64,000 bases of DNA from SKGN01 sp050948865. GTDB taxonomy: Bacteria > Bacillota_I > Bacilli_A > RF39 > UBA660. Below are positions 40,213 through 48,581 of this stretch, piece after piece. The first letter of the stretch is position 1. Each line of letters starts with the position of its first letter. Location: assembly GCA_050948865.1 (NCBI GenBank), contig JBMNEQ010000002.1, positions 202,402 to 266,401 on the forward strand. Direction: 5' to 3'. The position numbers and the translations under genes are program-made. The notes under the pieces were generated by a model, which had not been told where the DNA came from, made no database searches, and saw nothing but the letters and a program-made list of their open reading frames with translations.

Positions 40213-41451
40213 ATGACCAAAAGATTTGTTTTATTTATAAAAGTTTTTCTTTTGATTTTTGTTATAAGTTTTTTATATTGGGCTGAATATAAAACTTTTA
40301 ATCAAAGAAAAGATTTAATCCCAACAGAATTAAAGAATGATCTTTTTCTAAAGGATAAAACATTTAATAATGAAGAAATAATAGATGAAGATAAAGAAGA
40401 TTATTTCTCTTTAGAAAAAAGGTATGTAAGGAATTTTTTAAATGAAAAAGAGAAACAACTTTATGATTCCTTTTTAGTTAATTCTTTAAAACATATTTCT
40501 TCTTTTAATATTATTCCAATCAAAGAAGAAAGCTTACAAAATGTTTATCGAGCTTTTATGAATGATAATCCTGATCATTTCTGGGTCGATAATTTAGTTT
40601 ATTATACAAATTCAAATACTAATCAAGTGATAAAAATTGATTTTAAGTTTAATGTAGATGAGAAGGAAAAAGAAAAAAGACAAGAAGAAATTGATCAGGT
40701 AGTAAAAGAGATTCTGGCCCCTATAAATAAAGAAATGACGGAATATGATCAAGTAAAATATATTTATGATTATATTATTGATAACACTATTTATGATTAT
40801 CAAGCACCAGATAATCAAAACATTTATAGTGTTTTAATTAATGGAAGAAGTGTTTGTGCAGGATATGCTAGAACTTTTCAATATCTTATGAATAAATTAG
40901 ATATTTTTAATTTATATGTTACTGGAACTACTACTACAGAAGATAACCAAACTTTGGGACATGCTTGGAATTTAGTAAGATTAGATAATCAATTTTATAA
41001 TATTGATTCGACATGGGGTAATTCTATTTTTATTACTGATCAATCTTTAAATAATTATAAAAATTATCATTATTTTAATGTAACTAGTGAAGAGATAAAA
41101 AAGACTCATATTTTTGATGCTTATTATCCTTTACCAGAAGCAAAAGGATTAAAATATAATTATTATATTAAAGAAAAATTATTATTTACGGTTTATGATC
41201 TTAATTTAGAAAATAGATTATATGAACGACTAATAGAAATAAATGAGGAAAAGGACCCCCTTTTAACTATTAGTTTTACTAATAAAAAAGAATATCAAAA
41301 AGCTTTAGAACAATTATTTGATAAAGGGAAATTATTTAAATTAATAAAACAATCTAATAAAAGTAATAAAAATAAAGTTAATGAAAGAATTGTAAAGTCT
41401 TCTTCTAATGAAGAAAAATTGATTATTGATATTTATTTAAATTATATATAG
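40213..41451 (+). CDS. Membrane-anchored transglutaminase-like protein
   Basis: 412 residues: one N-terminal membrane helix (about 8-24), a helical region with MTEYDQVKYIYDYIIDNT, and a transglutaminase-like core with Cys in GRSVCAGYARTF, His in LGHAWNLVRL and Asp in NIDSTWG, the complete Cys-His-Asp triad. Such secreted domains act as peptidases or amide-exchange enzymes, often in cell-wall or spore contexts. ATG 40213 (MTKRF) is chosen behind TTGGAG over TTG 40201. Confidence 0.82.
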   Translation: MTKRFVLFIKVFLLIFVISFLYWAEYKTFNQRKDLIPTELKNDLFLKDKTFNNEEIIDEDKEDYFSLEKRYVRNFLNEKEKQLYDSFLVNSLKHISSFNIIPIKEESLQNVYRAFMNDNPDHFWVDNLVYYTNSNTNQVIKIDFKFNVDEKEKEKRQEEIDQVVKEILAPINKEMTEYDQVKYIYDYIIDNTIYDYQAPDNQNIYSVLINGRSVCAGYARTFQYLMNKLDIFNLYVTGTTTTEDNQTLGHAWNLVRLDNQFYNIDSTWGNSIFITDQSLNNYKNYHYFNVTSEEIKKTHIFDAYYPLPEAKGLKYNYYIKEKLLFTVYDLNLENRLYERLIEINEEKDPLLTISFTNKKEYQKALEQLFDKGKLFKLIKQSNKSNKNKVNERIVKSSSNEEKLIIDIYLNYI

Positions 41452-41544
41452 GATAAATAGGATTAAAACCTTGATACTATTGCTTTCTTTCCTTTTTTTT
41501 GTTAAGATAAGACTTGTTGTTGAAATTGGAAGGGAAGTGATTTT

Positions 41545-42291
41545 GTGAAGAAGAAACGTCTATTTAAGCTGGATAAAGAAAAATCCAAAAAGTTTATAGC
41601 CGTAGTTTGTCTTACAACTTTATTTACTTTAACAAATTTTAAAGTTTCTGGTTCAACTTTTGATGAATCTAATTTTTTTAAACCTTATACAATTCAAGAA
41701 AAGGTCCCAGAAACTTTAAAAGAAAAGCCTAAAGAAAGTGTATCAAAACCAATCTATGAAATTGAATTTGGATTAGATATGGAAGTTCAAAAATATATTT
41801 ATGATAGATGTGAGGAATTAAATTTAGATTTTATTAAAACAATGGGATTAATTCATCATGAAAGTAAATTTGATTCTACTAATATAGGTTCTACTAATGA
41901 TTATGGTTTGTTTCAAATTAATAAGATGAATCATAATTGGTTATCAAAAAATTTAAAGACCCCTTGTGAACCTTTAGATCCTATTATAAATTCTACTTGG
42001 GGAACTTATATGCTAAAAAATATTTATACTTTTTGGGAAGAAAGAGGTATAAAAGAAGAACAATTAGATCATTTTGTTTGGTCTACTTATAATAAGGGCT
42101 TAAAAGGATTTAAAAGTTCTGGTGAGGCTGTAAATTATATTAATAAGGTTTATGAAAGCATTGATTATATAAATGAAACAATTGAACATGATAAAAAGCA
42201 AACAACACTAAAAGAATTATATGTAATGAAAGAAGAATTAGAAACTATAAAAAAAGTTAAGGTAAATGAAAAAGAAAGAAAGAATCTTTAA
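41545..42291 (+). CDS. Secreted lytic transglycosylase-like (SLT/lysozyme fold) protein
   Basis: 248 residues. An N-terminal hydrophobic segment (about 17-36) acts as signal or anchor. The SLT-type domain (about 85-215) has the catalytic Glu in HHESKFDSTNIGSTNDYGLFQIN and a late WSTYNKG, the pattern of goose-type or SLT muramidases. It probably cuts peptidoglycan glycan strands outside the cell. GTG 41545 lies after GGAAGTGA. Its position next to a transglutaminase-like gene suggests shared envelope function. Confidence 0.82.
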   Translation: MKKKRLFKLDKEKSKKFIAVVCLTTLFTLTNFKVSGSTFDESNFFKPYTIQEKVPETLKEKPKESVSKPIYEIEFGLDMEVQKYIYDRCEELNLDFIKTMGLIHHESKFDSTNIGSTNDYGLFQINKMNHNWLSKNLKTPCEPLDPIINSTWGTYMLKNIYTFWEERGIKEEQLDHFVWSTYNKGLKGFKSSGEAVNYINKVYESIDYINETIEHDKKQTTLKELYVMKEELETIKKVKVNEKERKNL

Positions 42292-42303
42292 GGGTTCTTT
42301 TTT
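42280..42303 (+). terminator. Terminator at the lytic enzyme 3' end
   Basis: AAGAATC pairs with GGTTCTT (42280-42299, one G-U), then T. Confidence 0.6.
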
Positions 42304-42397
42304 ACTTCCTATAATATATATTATGTTAACCTATAGAAAAAAATAGATTTCTCCCCTAGTTTTAATTAAGTTATGATATAATTAAAGCGGTGATTTT

Positions 42398-43597
42398 ATG
42401 AAGAAAAAACGTTGTCTTGGAACTGTTATTAGAGGAATTAGAACTCCTATTATAAAAAAAGGAGATAATTTAGTGAAGATAACTATTGATTCTTTAATGG
42501 AAGCTTCTCAATATGAAGGTTTTACTTTTAATGATAAAGATATTATTGGTCTTACAGAAGGTATAGTAGCGAAGGCTCAGGGCAATTATGTTAGTGTTGA
42601 TGAGATAGCTTTAGATATTAAGAGGAAGTTTTCTTGTGAACATCTTGGAATTGTCTATCCTATTTTAAGTCGTAATCGGTTTTCCTTATGTTTAAAAGGT
42701 ATAGCTAGGGCTTCAAAAAAGATTACGATGTTATTAACATACCCTACTGATGAAGTAGGTAATCCTATTTTAGCAAAAGAAAAGATGGAACAATATAATA
42801 TTAATCCTTATAATGATATTATTTTAAAAGAGAAATATGATACTCTTTTTAAAGATTATCTTCATCCTTTTACGGGAGTTAATATGGTTCAGGTTTATCA
42901 AGATATTGCTTTAGAAGAAGGTTGTCAAATTGAATTTGTTTTTAGTAATAATCCTTTAACAATTTTAAATTATACTAAGAATGTTTTAGTTTCTAATATT
43001 CATCAACGAGAAGAAACTAAAGAAAAGATTATTCAGGCTGGAGCTAAGATTGTTTATACTTTATGTGATATTATGAATGAAAGTATAAATAATAGTGGTT
43101 ATAATAAAGAGTATGGGCTCTTAGGTTCTAATAAAGCAGAAAAGGAAATATTAAAATTATTTCCTACGGAAGCTTTTGATATAATTAATGATATTCAAAA
43201 GGAAATGAAAAGGTTAACAGGAAAAACATTAGAGGTTTTAGTTTATGGGGATGGTGCTTTTAAAGATCCAGTAATGGGCATTTGGGAACTAGCTGATCCT
43301 GTTGTCTCCCCTTTTTATACTTCAGGATTAGAAGGAACTCCTAATGAAATTAAACTAAAATATATAGCTGATAATAAATTTAAGAATTTAGAAGGTTTAA
43401 AATTACAAGAGGCAATTAAAAAAGAGATTAAAGAGAAAAAGGATAATTTAAAAGATTGTGATAATAATTTAGGAACAACTCCAAGAAAGATTACTGATTT
43501 ATTAGGTTCTTTATGTGATTTAACCTCTGGTAGTGGTGATAAAGGCACCCCTCTTGTCTTAATCCAAGGTTACTTTGATGATTATGCTAGTGATTAA
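42398..43597 (+). CDS. CofE-like (coenzyme F420-0:L-glutamate ligase family) protein
   Basis: 399 residues. The segment GIRTPIIKKGDNLVKITIDSL, IVAKAQGNYVSVDEIA and the C-terminal LEVLVYGDGAFKDPVMGIWELADPVV follow the F420-0 gamma-glutamyl ligase fold, but no other F420 genes are near. Firmicutes lacking F420 carry related proteins of unknown role, so this may glutamylate some other substrate. The ATG follows GCGGTGA. Function is open. Confidence 0.75.
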   Translation: MKKKRCLGTVIRGIRTPIIKKGDNLVKITIDSLMEASQYEGFTFNDKDIIGLTEGIVAKAQGNYVSVDEIALDIKRKFSCEHLGIVYPILSRNRFSLCLKGIARASKKITMLLTYPTDEVGNPILAKEKMEQYNINPYNDIILKEKYDTLFKDYLHPFTGVNMVQVYQDIALEEGCQIEFVFSNNPLTILNYTKNVLVSNIHQREETKEKIIQAGAKIVYTLCDIMNESINNSGYNKEYGLLGSNKAEKEILKLFPTEAFDIINDIQKEMKRLTGKTLEVLVYGDGAFKDPVMGIWELADPVVSPFYTSGLEGTPNEIKLKYIADNKFKNLEGLKLQEAIKKEIKEKKDNLKDCDNNLGTTPRKITDLLGSLCDLTSGSGDKGTPLVLIQGYFDDYASD

Positions 43598-43599
43598 AT

Positions 43600-43626
43600 A
43601 AAATAGCCTTAAAAAGGCTATTTTAA
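43600..43626. terminator. Bidirectional terminator between the CofE-like gene and dps
   Basis: AAAATAGCC (43600-43608) pairs with GGCTATTTT (43616-43624). Confidence 0.85.
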
Positions 43627-44073
43627 ATTGGCATTTAACATCCACTGTTCTTTTTCTAAGAAACTAGTAAAATCACTTAAGATAGAAGTTGTTACTAAAT
43701 CATTAGTAGATTCTGTATAATTAATTATTTGTTTAGTGATAGCAGTTAAATAGTTAAAATCATGAAGAACATTTTTAATTACTTCTTTTTCAGTATAATC
43801 TTTACTAGGATGATTTTTTAAATGGGCTAATTCTGAATATTGTTTTAATTCAGTAAGAGGAAACCCATTTAATTGTTTTATACGTTCGGCTGTTAAATCA
43901 AACATCTTTAACCCCTCTTGATAATATTCTTCTAATTTTTTATGCATAGAAATAAAATTAGGTCCAATTATATTCCAATGAAAATTATATAAATTAGTTG
44001 TTATAACAGCAATATTCGCTAAATATTGATTTAAAAGATTAATTATTTCTTTTTGTTGGTTAGTGTTATCCAT
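43618..44073 (-). CDS. dps: Dps/ferritin-like DNA protection protein
   Basis: 151 residues, the usual Dps length. The inter-subunit ferroxidase site is seen as NLYNFHWNIIGPNFISMHKKLEEYYQEGLKMFDLTAERI, with the His, Asp and Glu spacing of Dps. Dodecamers store iron and protect against peroxide. The ATG follows GGGAGG. It is convergent with the CofE-like gene. Confidence 0.9.
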   Translation of the reverse strand: MDNTNQQKEIINLLNQYLANIAVITTNLYNFHWNIIGPNFISMHKKLEEYYQEGLKMFDLTAERIKQLNGFPLTELKQYSELAHLKNHPSKDYTEKEVIKNVLHDFNYLTAITKQIINYTESTNDLVTTSILSDFTSFLEKEQWMLNANLK

Positions 44074-44124
44074 TTAAAACCTCCCTTATTAGTTTATGGG
44101 ATGGTTATTAATAGGTGCTTATAA

Positions 44125-45027
44125 TTACTCTTTTTCTTTTTTACTACGGGGATGATATTCTATATAATTTTTTATTAAAGTGTTTTTAGCAACATGAGTA
44201 TAGATTGCTGTAGTAGTTATATCACTATGGCCCATTAGTTCTTGAATACTTCTTAAATCAGCTCCATATTCTAATAAATGAGTAGCAAAAGAATGCCTTA
44301 AAGTATGAGGAGAAAAATTTTTAGTTACTCCCCTTTTTAAAGCAATCTTTTTTAACATCTTAAAAAAACCTTGTCGACTTAAATTATTTCCTTGATTATT
44401 TAAAAATAAATAATCACTATTTTTGTTTTTTAATAAAAATGGTCTTGTCTTGTTGAGATATTCCTTTACCCATTTTGTAGCAATATCCCCTATTGGAATC
44501 ATTCTTTCTTTATTTCCTTTACCATAACATTTTATAATATTCATTTCTAAATTAACATTCATTATTTTTAAAGTAATTAATTCACTAATTCGTAAACCAG
44601 TGGCATAAAGTAATTCAAGCATTGCTTTATTTCGGTATTCTAAATGATTATTTGGAGAAAAATTTAATAATCTAGTTATTTCTTCAATAGTTAATACTTG
44701 AGGCAATTTCTTTCTTAATTTAGGAGTTTCTATATTTTCACTAGGATTATGAGAACTTCTTTCTTCTTTGATTAAAAATAGATGAAAGTTTTTTAAACTG
44801 ACTATTTTTCTAGTTATACTACTACTAGCTAAATTAGTTTTACTTAAATGTTCTATATAATTAGTAATATTTTTTTTCGATATTTTTTCTATAGAATTAA
44901 TTTTTTCTTTTTTTTCTAAAAAATTTAAATAATCTTCTAAATCTCTTTTATAAGCTTTTTTAGTATTTTCACTTAACTTTTTTTCTATAAAAATATAATT
45001 TAAATAATCATTTAGATCCTTCTTCAT
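44125..45027 (-). CDS. xerD: Site-specific tyrosine recombinase XerD-like
   Basis: 300 residues. SAM-like N-terminal core-binding domain (about 3-90); catalytic residues Arg in YATGLRISELI, Lys in CYGKGNKERMIP, His-x-x-Arg in HTLRHSFATHLL, His in LMGHSDITTT, Tyr in AIYTHV. The ending EYHPRSK resembles XerD more than XerC. It resolves chromosome dimers at dif with a partner. The ATG follows AGAAGGGA. It is divergent from rarA. Confidence 0.88.
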   Translation of the reverse strand: MKKDLNDYLNYIFIEKKLSENTKKAYKRDLEDYLNFLEKKEKINSIEKISKKNITNYIEHLSKTNLASSSITRKIVSLKNFHLFLIKEERSSHNPSENIETPKLRKKLPQVLTIEEITRLLNFSPNNHLEYRNKAMLELLYATGLRISELITLKIMNVNLEMNIIKCYGKGNKERMIPIGDIATKWVKEYLNKTRPFLLKNKNSDYLFLNNQGNNLSRQGFFKMLKKIALKRGVTKNFSPHTLRHSFATHLLEYGADLRSIQELMGHSDITTTAIYTHVAKNTLIKNYIEYHPRSKKEKE

Positions 45028-45135
45028 TTTATCCCTTCTTCTTTAATAAATTGTATCATGTTAATTTTGTTATAACAAATATTTATTTCTATACAAGGAA
45101 ACTTACTCATGTTAAAATAAAGATGGAGGGATAAA

Positions 45136-46341
45136 ATGAATGAACCTTTAGCTTACGCTCTTCGTCCTAAAAGATTAGAAGATATTGTTGGACAAGAACA
45201 TTTAGTTGGAAAAGATAAAGTTATTGCTAAGATGTTAAAAAATAAAAAGTTTTTTTCAATGATTTTATATGGTAATCCAGGTGTTGGAAAAAACAGTATG
45301 GCTGAAGTTATTGTTAAAGAGTCTGGTTTAAATTATCGACAATTAAATGCTGTTATTAATAATAAACAAGATTTTGATATGATTGTGGAAGAAGCTAAAA
45401 TGTATAAAGGACTGCTTCTTATTATGGATGAGTTTCATCGTTTAAATAAAGATAAACAAGATTTACTTTTACCTCATTTAGAAAGCGGTTTAATTAAGGT
45501 TATTGGTCTAACGACTTCTAATCCTTATTTTTCTATTAATCCTGCTTTAAGAAGTCGTTGTCATATTTTTGAATTAAAAGATTTGACTAATGAAGATTTA
45601 AAAAAAGCTTTGTTTAAAAGTATAGAAAGTAAATATTTAAAAGATATTAAAATAACTGAAAAAGAAATAGATTATATTATTAGATTAGCTAATGGAGATT
45701 TAAGATATGCTTATAATCTTTTAGAACTTAGTTATTATTCTTCTATAGATCATCATATAACTTTAGAAACACTGTTAGATATTAGTAGTAAACCAAGAAC
45801 TTATTTTGATAAAAATGAAGATGGTTATTATGATTTATTAAGTGCTTTTCAAAAATCTATTCGTGGTAGTGATGTTGATGCTTCTCTTCATTATTTAGCT
45901 CGTTTAATTGAAAGTGGTGATTTAAAAAGTATATATCGTCGTCTTAGTGTTTGTGCTTATGAAGATATTGGTTTAGCTAATCCTTTGCTTGGTCTTAAAG
46001 TTAATGCTTGTATTGAAATATGTGAACGTTTAGGTTTACCAGAAGCTAGAATACCTTTAGCTACTGTTGTTATTGAACTAGCTTTATCCCCTAAATCAAA
46101 TAGCAGTTATCAAGCTATAACTTTAGCTTTAGAGGATTTAAAACAAGGTAATATTGAAGATATTCCTACTCATTTAAAGATGAATTCTAAAGATTATTTA
46201 TATCCTCATAATTATCAAGATGGATATGTTAAACAAGATTATTTACCAAATAAGTTAAAAGATAAAAGATATTATCATCCCTTAATTAGAAATAAGTATG
46301 AAAAAATATTAAAAAGTGTTTATGATAAATTAAAAAAATAG
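45136..46341 (+). CDS. rarA: Replication-associated recombination protein RarA (MgsA)
   Basis: 401 residues. AAA+ clamp-loader-like ATPase with PKRLEDIVGQEHLVG, Walker A GNPGVGKNS, Walker B LLIMDEFHR, sensor TTSNP, SRCHIFEL arginine-finger region, and the tetramerisation domain DVDASLHYLARLIESGD. The Walker A lacks the usual Thr/Ser after Lys (GKN instead of GKT/S), which may affect Mg-ATP binding. RarA acts at stalled forks. The ATG follows ATGGAGGG. Confidence 0.9.
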   Translation: MNEPLAYALRPKRLEDIVGQEHLVGKDKVIAKMLKNKKFFSMILYGNPGVGKNSMAEVIVKESGLNYRQLNAVINNKQDFDMIVEEAKMYKGLLLIMDEFHRLNKDKQDLLLPHLESGLIKVIGLTTSNPYFSINPALRSRCHIFELKDLTNEDLKKALFKSIESKYLKDIKITEKEIDYIIRLANGDLRYAYNLLELSYYSSIDHHITLETLLDISSKPRTYFDKNEDGYYDLLSAFQKSIRGSDVDASLHYLARLIESGDLKSIYRRLSVCAYEDIGLANPLLGLKVNACIEICERLGLPEARIPLATVVIELALSPKSNSSYQAITLALEDLKQGNIEDIPTHLKMNSKDYLYPHNYQDGYVKQDYLPNKLKDKRYYHPLIRNKYEKILKSVYDKLKK

Positions 46342-46368
46342 AAAATTAAATTCTATTTTTTTTATATT
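46334..46368. terminator. Bidirectional terminator between rarA and the AAA+ gene
   Basis: AAAAAATAGAA pairs with TTCTATTTTTTT over ATTAAA; both genes end here. Confidence 0.75.
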
Positions 46369-47812
46369 TTTTAAAATCAATTATTTTTTCTTTTGGTTCT
46401 TTAAAAAATGTTTTAGTTAGTTGTTTGGCTTTAATAGTTCTAGAACTTGGATTAATTCGTTCACAAGTCATTAAAGCTTGAGAAAGATAATCTTTAGTAA
46501 TATTATCATCATCATTAAATAAAGCAAAAGCATAGGCTTTTCTTAAAATAGATAAAGCTAAATCAGGATTATGGACAACATCATTATAAGGACGATGTTT
46601 TTTCTTAGTAGAATCAATAATAAAATTTAATATCCCTTCTTGATTATTTAAATTAAATTTAATTTTAGTAGTTTTTTCCAATTTTTTAATGTTTTCTTTT
46701 AAAATAGATAAAATTACTTTTTCTTTTGGTTCATCTATATTTATTCGTTCAAATCTTCTTTTAAAAGCTTGATCAGTTAAAATATATTTTTCATATTCTT
46801 CTTTAGTAGTACAACCGATAATCTTAATTAAATCTCGATCTAAATAAGGTTTTAAGATGTTAGCAAGATCAAGAGATCCAGTTGAAGTTTGCCCAGCTCC
46901 AATAGAGGTATGTAGTTCGTCTAAAAATAAAATATTTCTTTTATCAAGGATTAAATAAGAAAGAAGTGTTTCCACCTTTTTTTCAAATTCTCCTAAATAT
47001 TTAGTATCACTAACTAAAGAAGAAATATTAACTTTAATTATATTATGATCTTTTAAAATATTCGGGACTTGTTTATTTTTTATTTTATAAGCTAAACCTT
47101 CAACGATGGCAGTTTTACCAACACCAGATTCTCCTACTAATAAAGCTGATTTTTCTTTAGTAAGAAGAGCCAAAATTAAATTATTAATTTCTTTTTCTCG
47201 CCCAATTGCCGGATTGCTTTGATATTCATAATTAGTTAAGATTTGAGTTACTATCTTTTTTTGGTTATTATCTAAAAAATCCAAAGAAGAATCTATTTCT
47301 TCAATGCTTTTCATTGTTTTATCATAAATGTTCATATTTAATAATAAAGAATTAATAATATTGGTATCAACTACTGTTTCATCATAAAGATATTCATAAA
47401 AATAATCTATTAAAAATTCATCTGGTCCAGCTAAATAATAAAAGTGTTTACTTAATGTATAAAAAGCAGTAATTGTTTCTTTGAAGTTTTGATTATAAAT
47501 AGTTTGATATTCTTTATTAGTAATAACCTTTTCTTCTTGAATTGGTAAATTTAAATGATTTTTAATCATTTCATAATTAATTCCTAATTCGTTTAAGTTT
47601 TTTTGAATGTTGCTATTTACTTTTAAAAAACTTAAATATAAAGATAAGATTGTTAAATCATCTTTTAATAGTTTAAGTTGTTTAGATTTTTCTTTTTCTT
47701 TTTTTAATTCAATAAAAATATCTTCTTCTTTAATGTTATTAAAAATTTTCATTGATGTAAAAATAATTTTTTTTGTTACTCTTGGTAAATCATTTAATTC
47801 ATTATATTTCAT
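46346..47812 (-). CDS. Single-ring Clp-like AAA+ ATPase with a distinctive N-terminal domain
   Basis: About 488 residues. The N-terminal part (1-190) is helical and matches no Clp N-domain I recognise. It is followed by one AAA+ module like D1 of ClpB/ClpC: AIGREKEI, Walker A GESGVGKTA, Walker B ILFLDELHTSIGAG, sensor GCTTKEEYEKYI, arginine fingers FKRRFERI, and a small C-domain. There is no second AAA ring, pore tyrosine or P-loop for ClpP. A paralogue of the N-domain without the ATPase lies at 50096. ATG 47812 is best spaced from GGGGG; the two N-terminal extensions are rejected. Confidence 0.85.
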   Translation of the reverse strand: MKYNELNDLPRVTKKIIFTSMKIFNNIKEEDIFIELKKEKEKSKQLKLLKDDLTILSLYLSFLKVNSNIQKNLNELGINYEMIKNHLNLPIQEEKVITNKEYQTIYNQNFKETITAFYTLSKHFYYLAGPDEFLIDYFYEYLYDETVVDTNIINSLLLNMNIYDKTMKSIEEIDSSLDFLDNNQKKIVTQILTNYEYQSNPAIGREKEINNLILALLTKEKSALLVGESGVGKTAIVEGLAYKIKNKQVPNILKDHNIIKVNISSLVSDTKYLGEFEKKVETLLSYLILDKRNILFLDELHTSIGAGQTSTGSLDLANILKPYLDRDLIKIIGCTTKEEYEKYILTDQAFKRRFERINIDEPKEKVILSILKENIKKLEKTTKIKFNLNNQEGILNFIIDSTKKKHRPYNDVVHNPDLALSILRKAYAFALFNDDDNITKDYLSQALMTCERINPSSRTIKAKQLTKTFFKEPKEKIIDFKKYKKNRI

Positions 47813-47849
47813 TTTCATCCCCCGTATTGAAAAAACCATGAAAGTGATT

Positions 47850-48004
47850 CTAAAAACGATAAAACCTGATTAAATACAGGTGGGCATCTCATTAATACCT
47901 TTAGGATTCTTACATCATATGAGTAAGCATTCACACCAGCACTAAATTAGATTCCCTTATCGTTGTTTGTAGGTTTTTCTTTTTACGAATCAACAATCAT
48001 GGTT
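47850..48004 (-). ncRNA. Structured RNA: small RNA or 5' leader of the AAA+ gene
   Basis: Downstream of a strong minus-strand promoter, about 155 nt fold between a closing helix AACGATAA (47964-47957) and TTATCGTT (47862-47855), which is followed by T. Inner hairpins are CTTAC/GTAAG and ACCTG/CAGGT. The helix plus T run works as a terminator, so this is either an independent small RNA (6S-like in outline) or a regulatory leader of the AAA+ gene that starts 40 bp later. No riboswitch consensus I know matches it. Confidence 0.5.
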
Positions 48005-48010
48005 AAATTA

Positions 48011-48039
48011 AGTATAGCATTTTTCTTTATTCTTGTAAA
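48011..48039 (-). promoter_or_regulatory. Extended -10 promoter of the structured RNA/AAA+ gene
   Basis: On the minus strand TTTACA (48039-48034), 17-bp spacer ending TGC, TATACT (48016-48011). The left IS duplication begins two bases upstream of the -35. Confidence 0.75.
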
Positions 48040-48040
48040 T

Positions 48041-48056
48041 GTTAAAAGTCTTTTTT
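48041..48056. repeat. Left 16-bp target-site duplication of the IS30-type element
   Basis: GTTAAAAGTCTTTTTT, repeated exactly at 50095-50110. It contains the inverted repeat AAAAG-T-CTTTT. On the minus strand this copy still spells the last residues KKDF-stop of the 50096 gene. Confidence 0.85.
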
Positions 48057-48124
48057 GTTAAATAAAAAGGTAAGTTCCCGCCCAACTACCATATGGGAAC
48101 TTAGTTGTTGAAATAATTTTTTGG

Positions 48125-48146
48125 ATTCCTTTTAAGGAATTTTTTT
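48125..48146 (+). terminator. Terminator inside the left end of the IS
   Basis: ATTCCTT (48125-48131) pairs with AAGGAAT (48134-48140), then seven T. It would block outside transcription from entering the transposase gene. Confidence 0.6.
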
Positions 48147-48164
48147 GTATTTATGCCGAGAAAA

Positions 48165-48264
48165 CTTTATTATTTTAGGCAATTCGTGTTAGTCGTAAAA
48201 GCGAAAGCGTCTATACGCTTTCCACGACAAAATTAACACGAATTGGGTTCCTAAAATCATAAAG
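48165..48264. repeat. Long near-perfect hairpin in the IS left non-coding region
   Basis: Nested inverted repeats: CTTTATTATTTTAGG/CCTAAAATCATAAAG (one mismatch), AATTCGTGTTA/TAACACGAATT (exact), GTCGT/ACGAC, and GAAAGCG/CGCTTTC with a 6-nt loop. Nearly the whole 100 bp folds back on itself. Confidence 0.75.
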
Positions 48265-48581
48265 GAAATTGGAATAAATTTAAATATAAATTAAAACGTT
48301 TATAAAAAAGCGTCTAAATACTTGACTTAAATCCAATCTTTATCAGTAATATCATCTGTAATAGAACTGTTTTTATTAAGAACCTATTTTTTAAATTCCT
48401 AATTCATTATATATAACAAACAAGAAACGAGCAAATTCATATCACTTAATAATTTAGGGATTTTAACCATCAAACTTAGTTCATCAATTATTAGAAATGA
48501 ATTTTACTTTGCTATATTTATTAATTAGTTATATTATATTCTATGTTGGTTTATTTGCCATTAATGAAAGGAAGTGTCAAA

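Noticed and set aside
40612..40818. Hydrophobic minus-strand ORF inside the transglutaminase-like gene
   Set aside because: Hydrophobic runs are expected on the antisense of AT-rich coding DNA; no start signal or homology.
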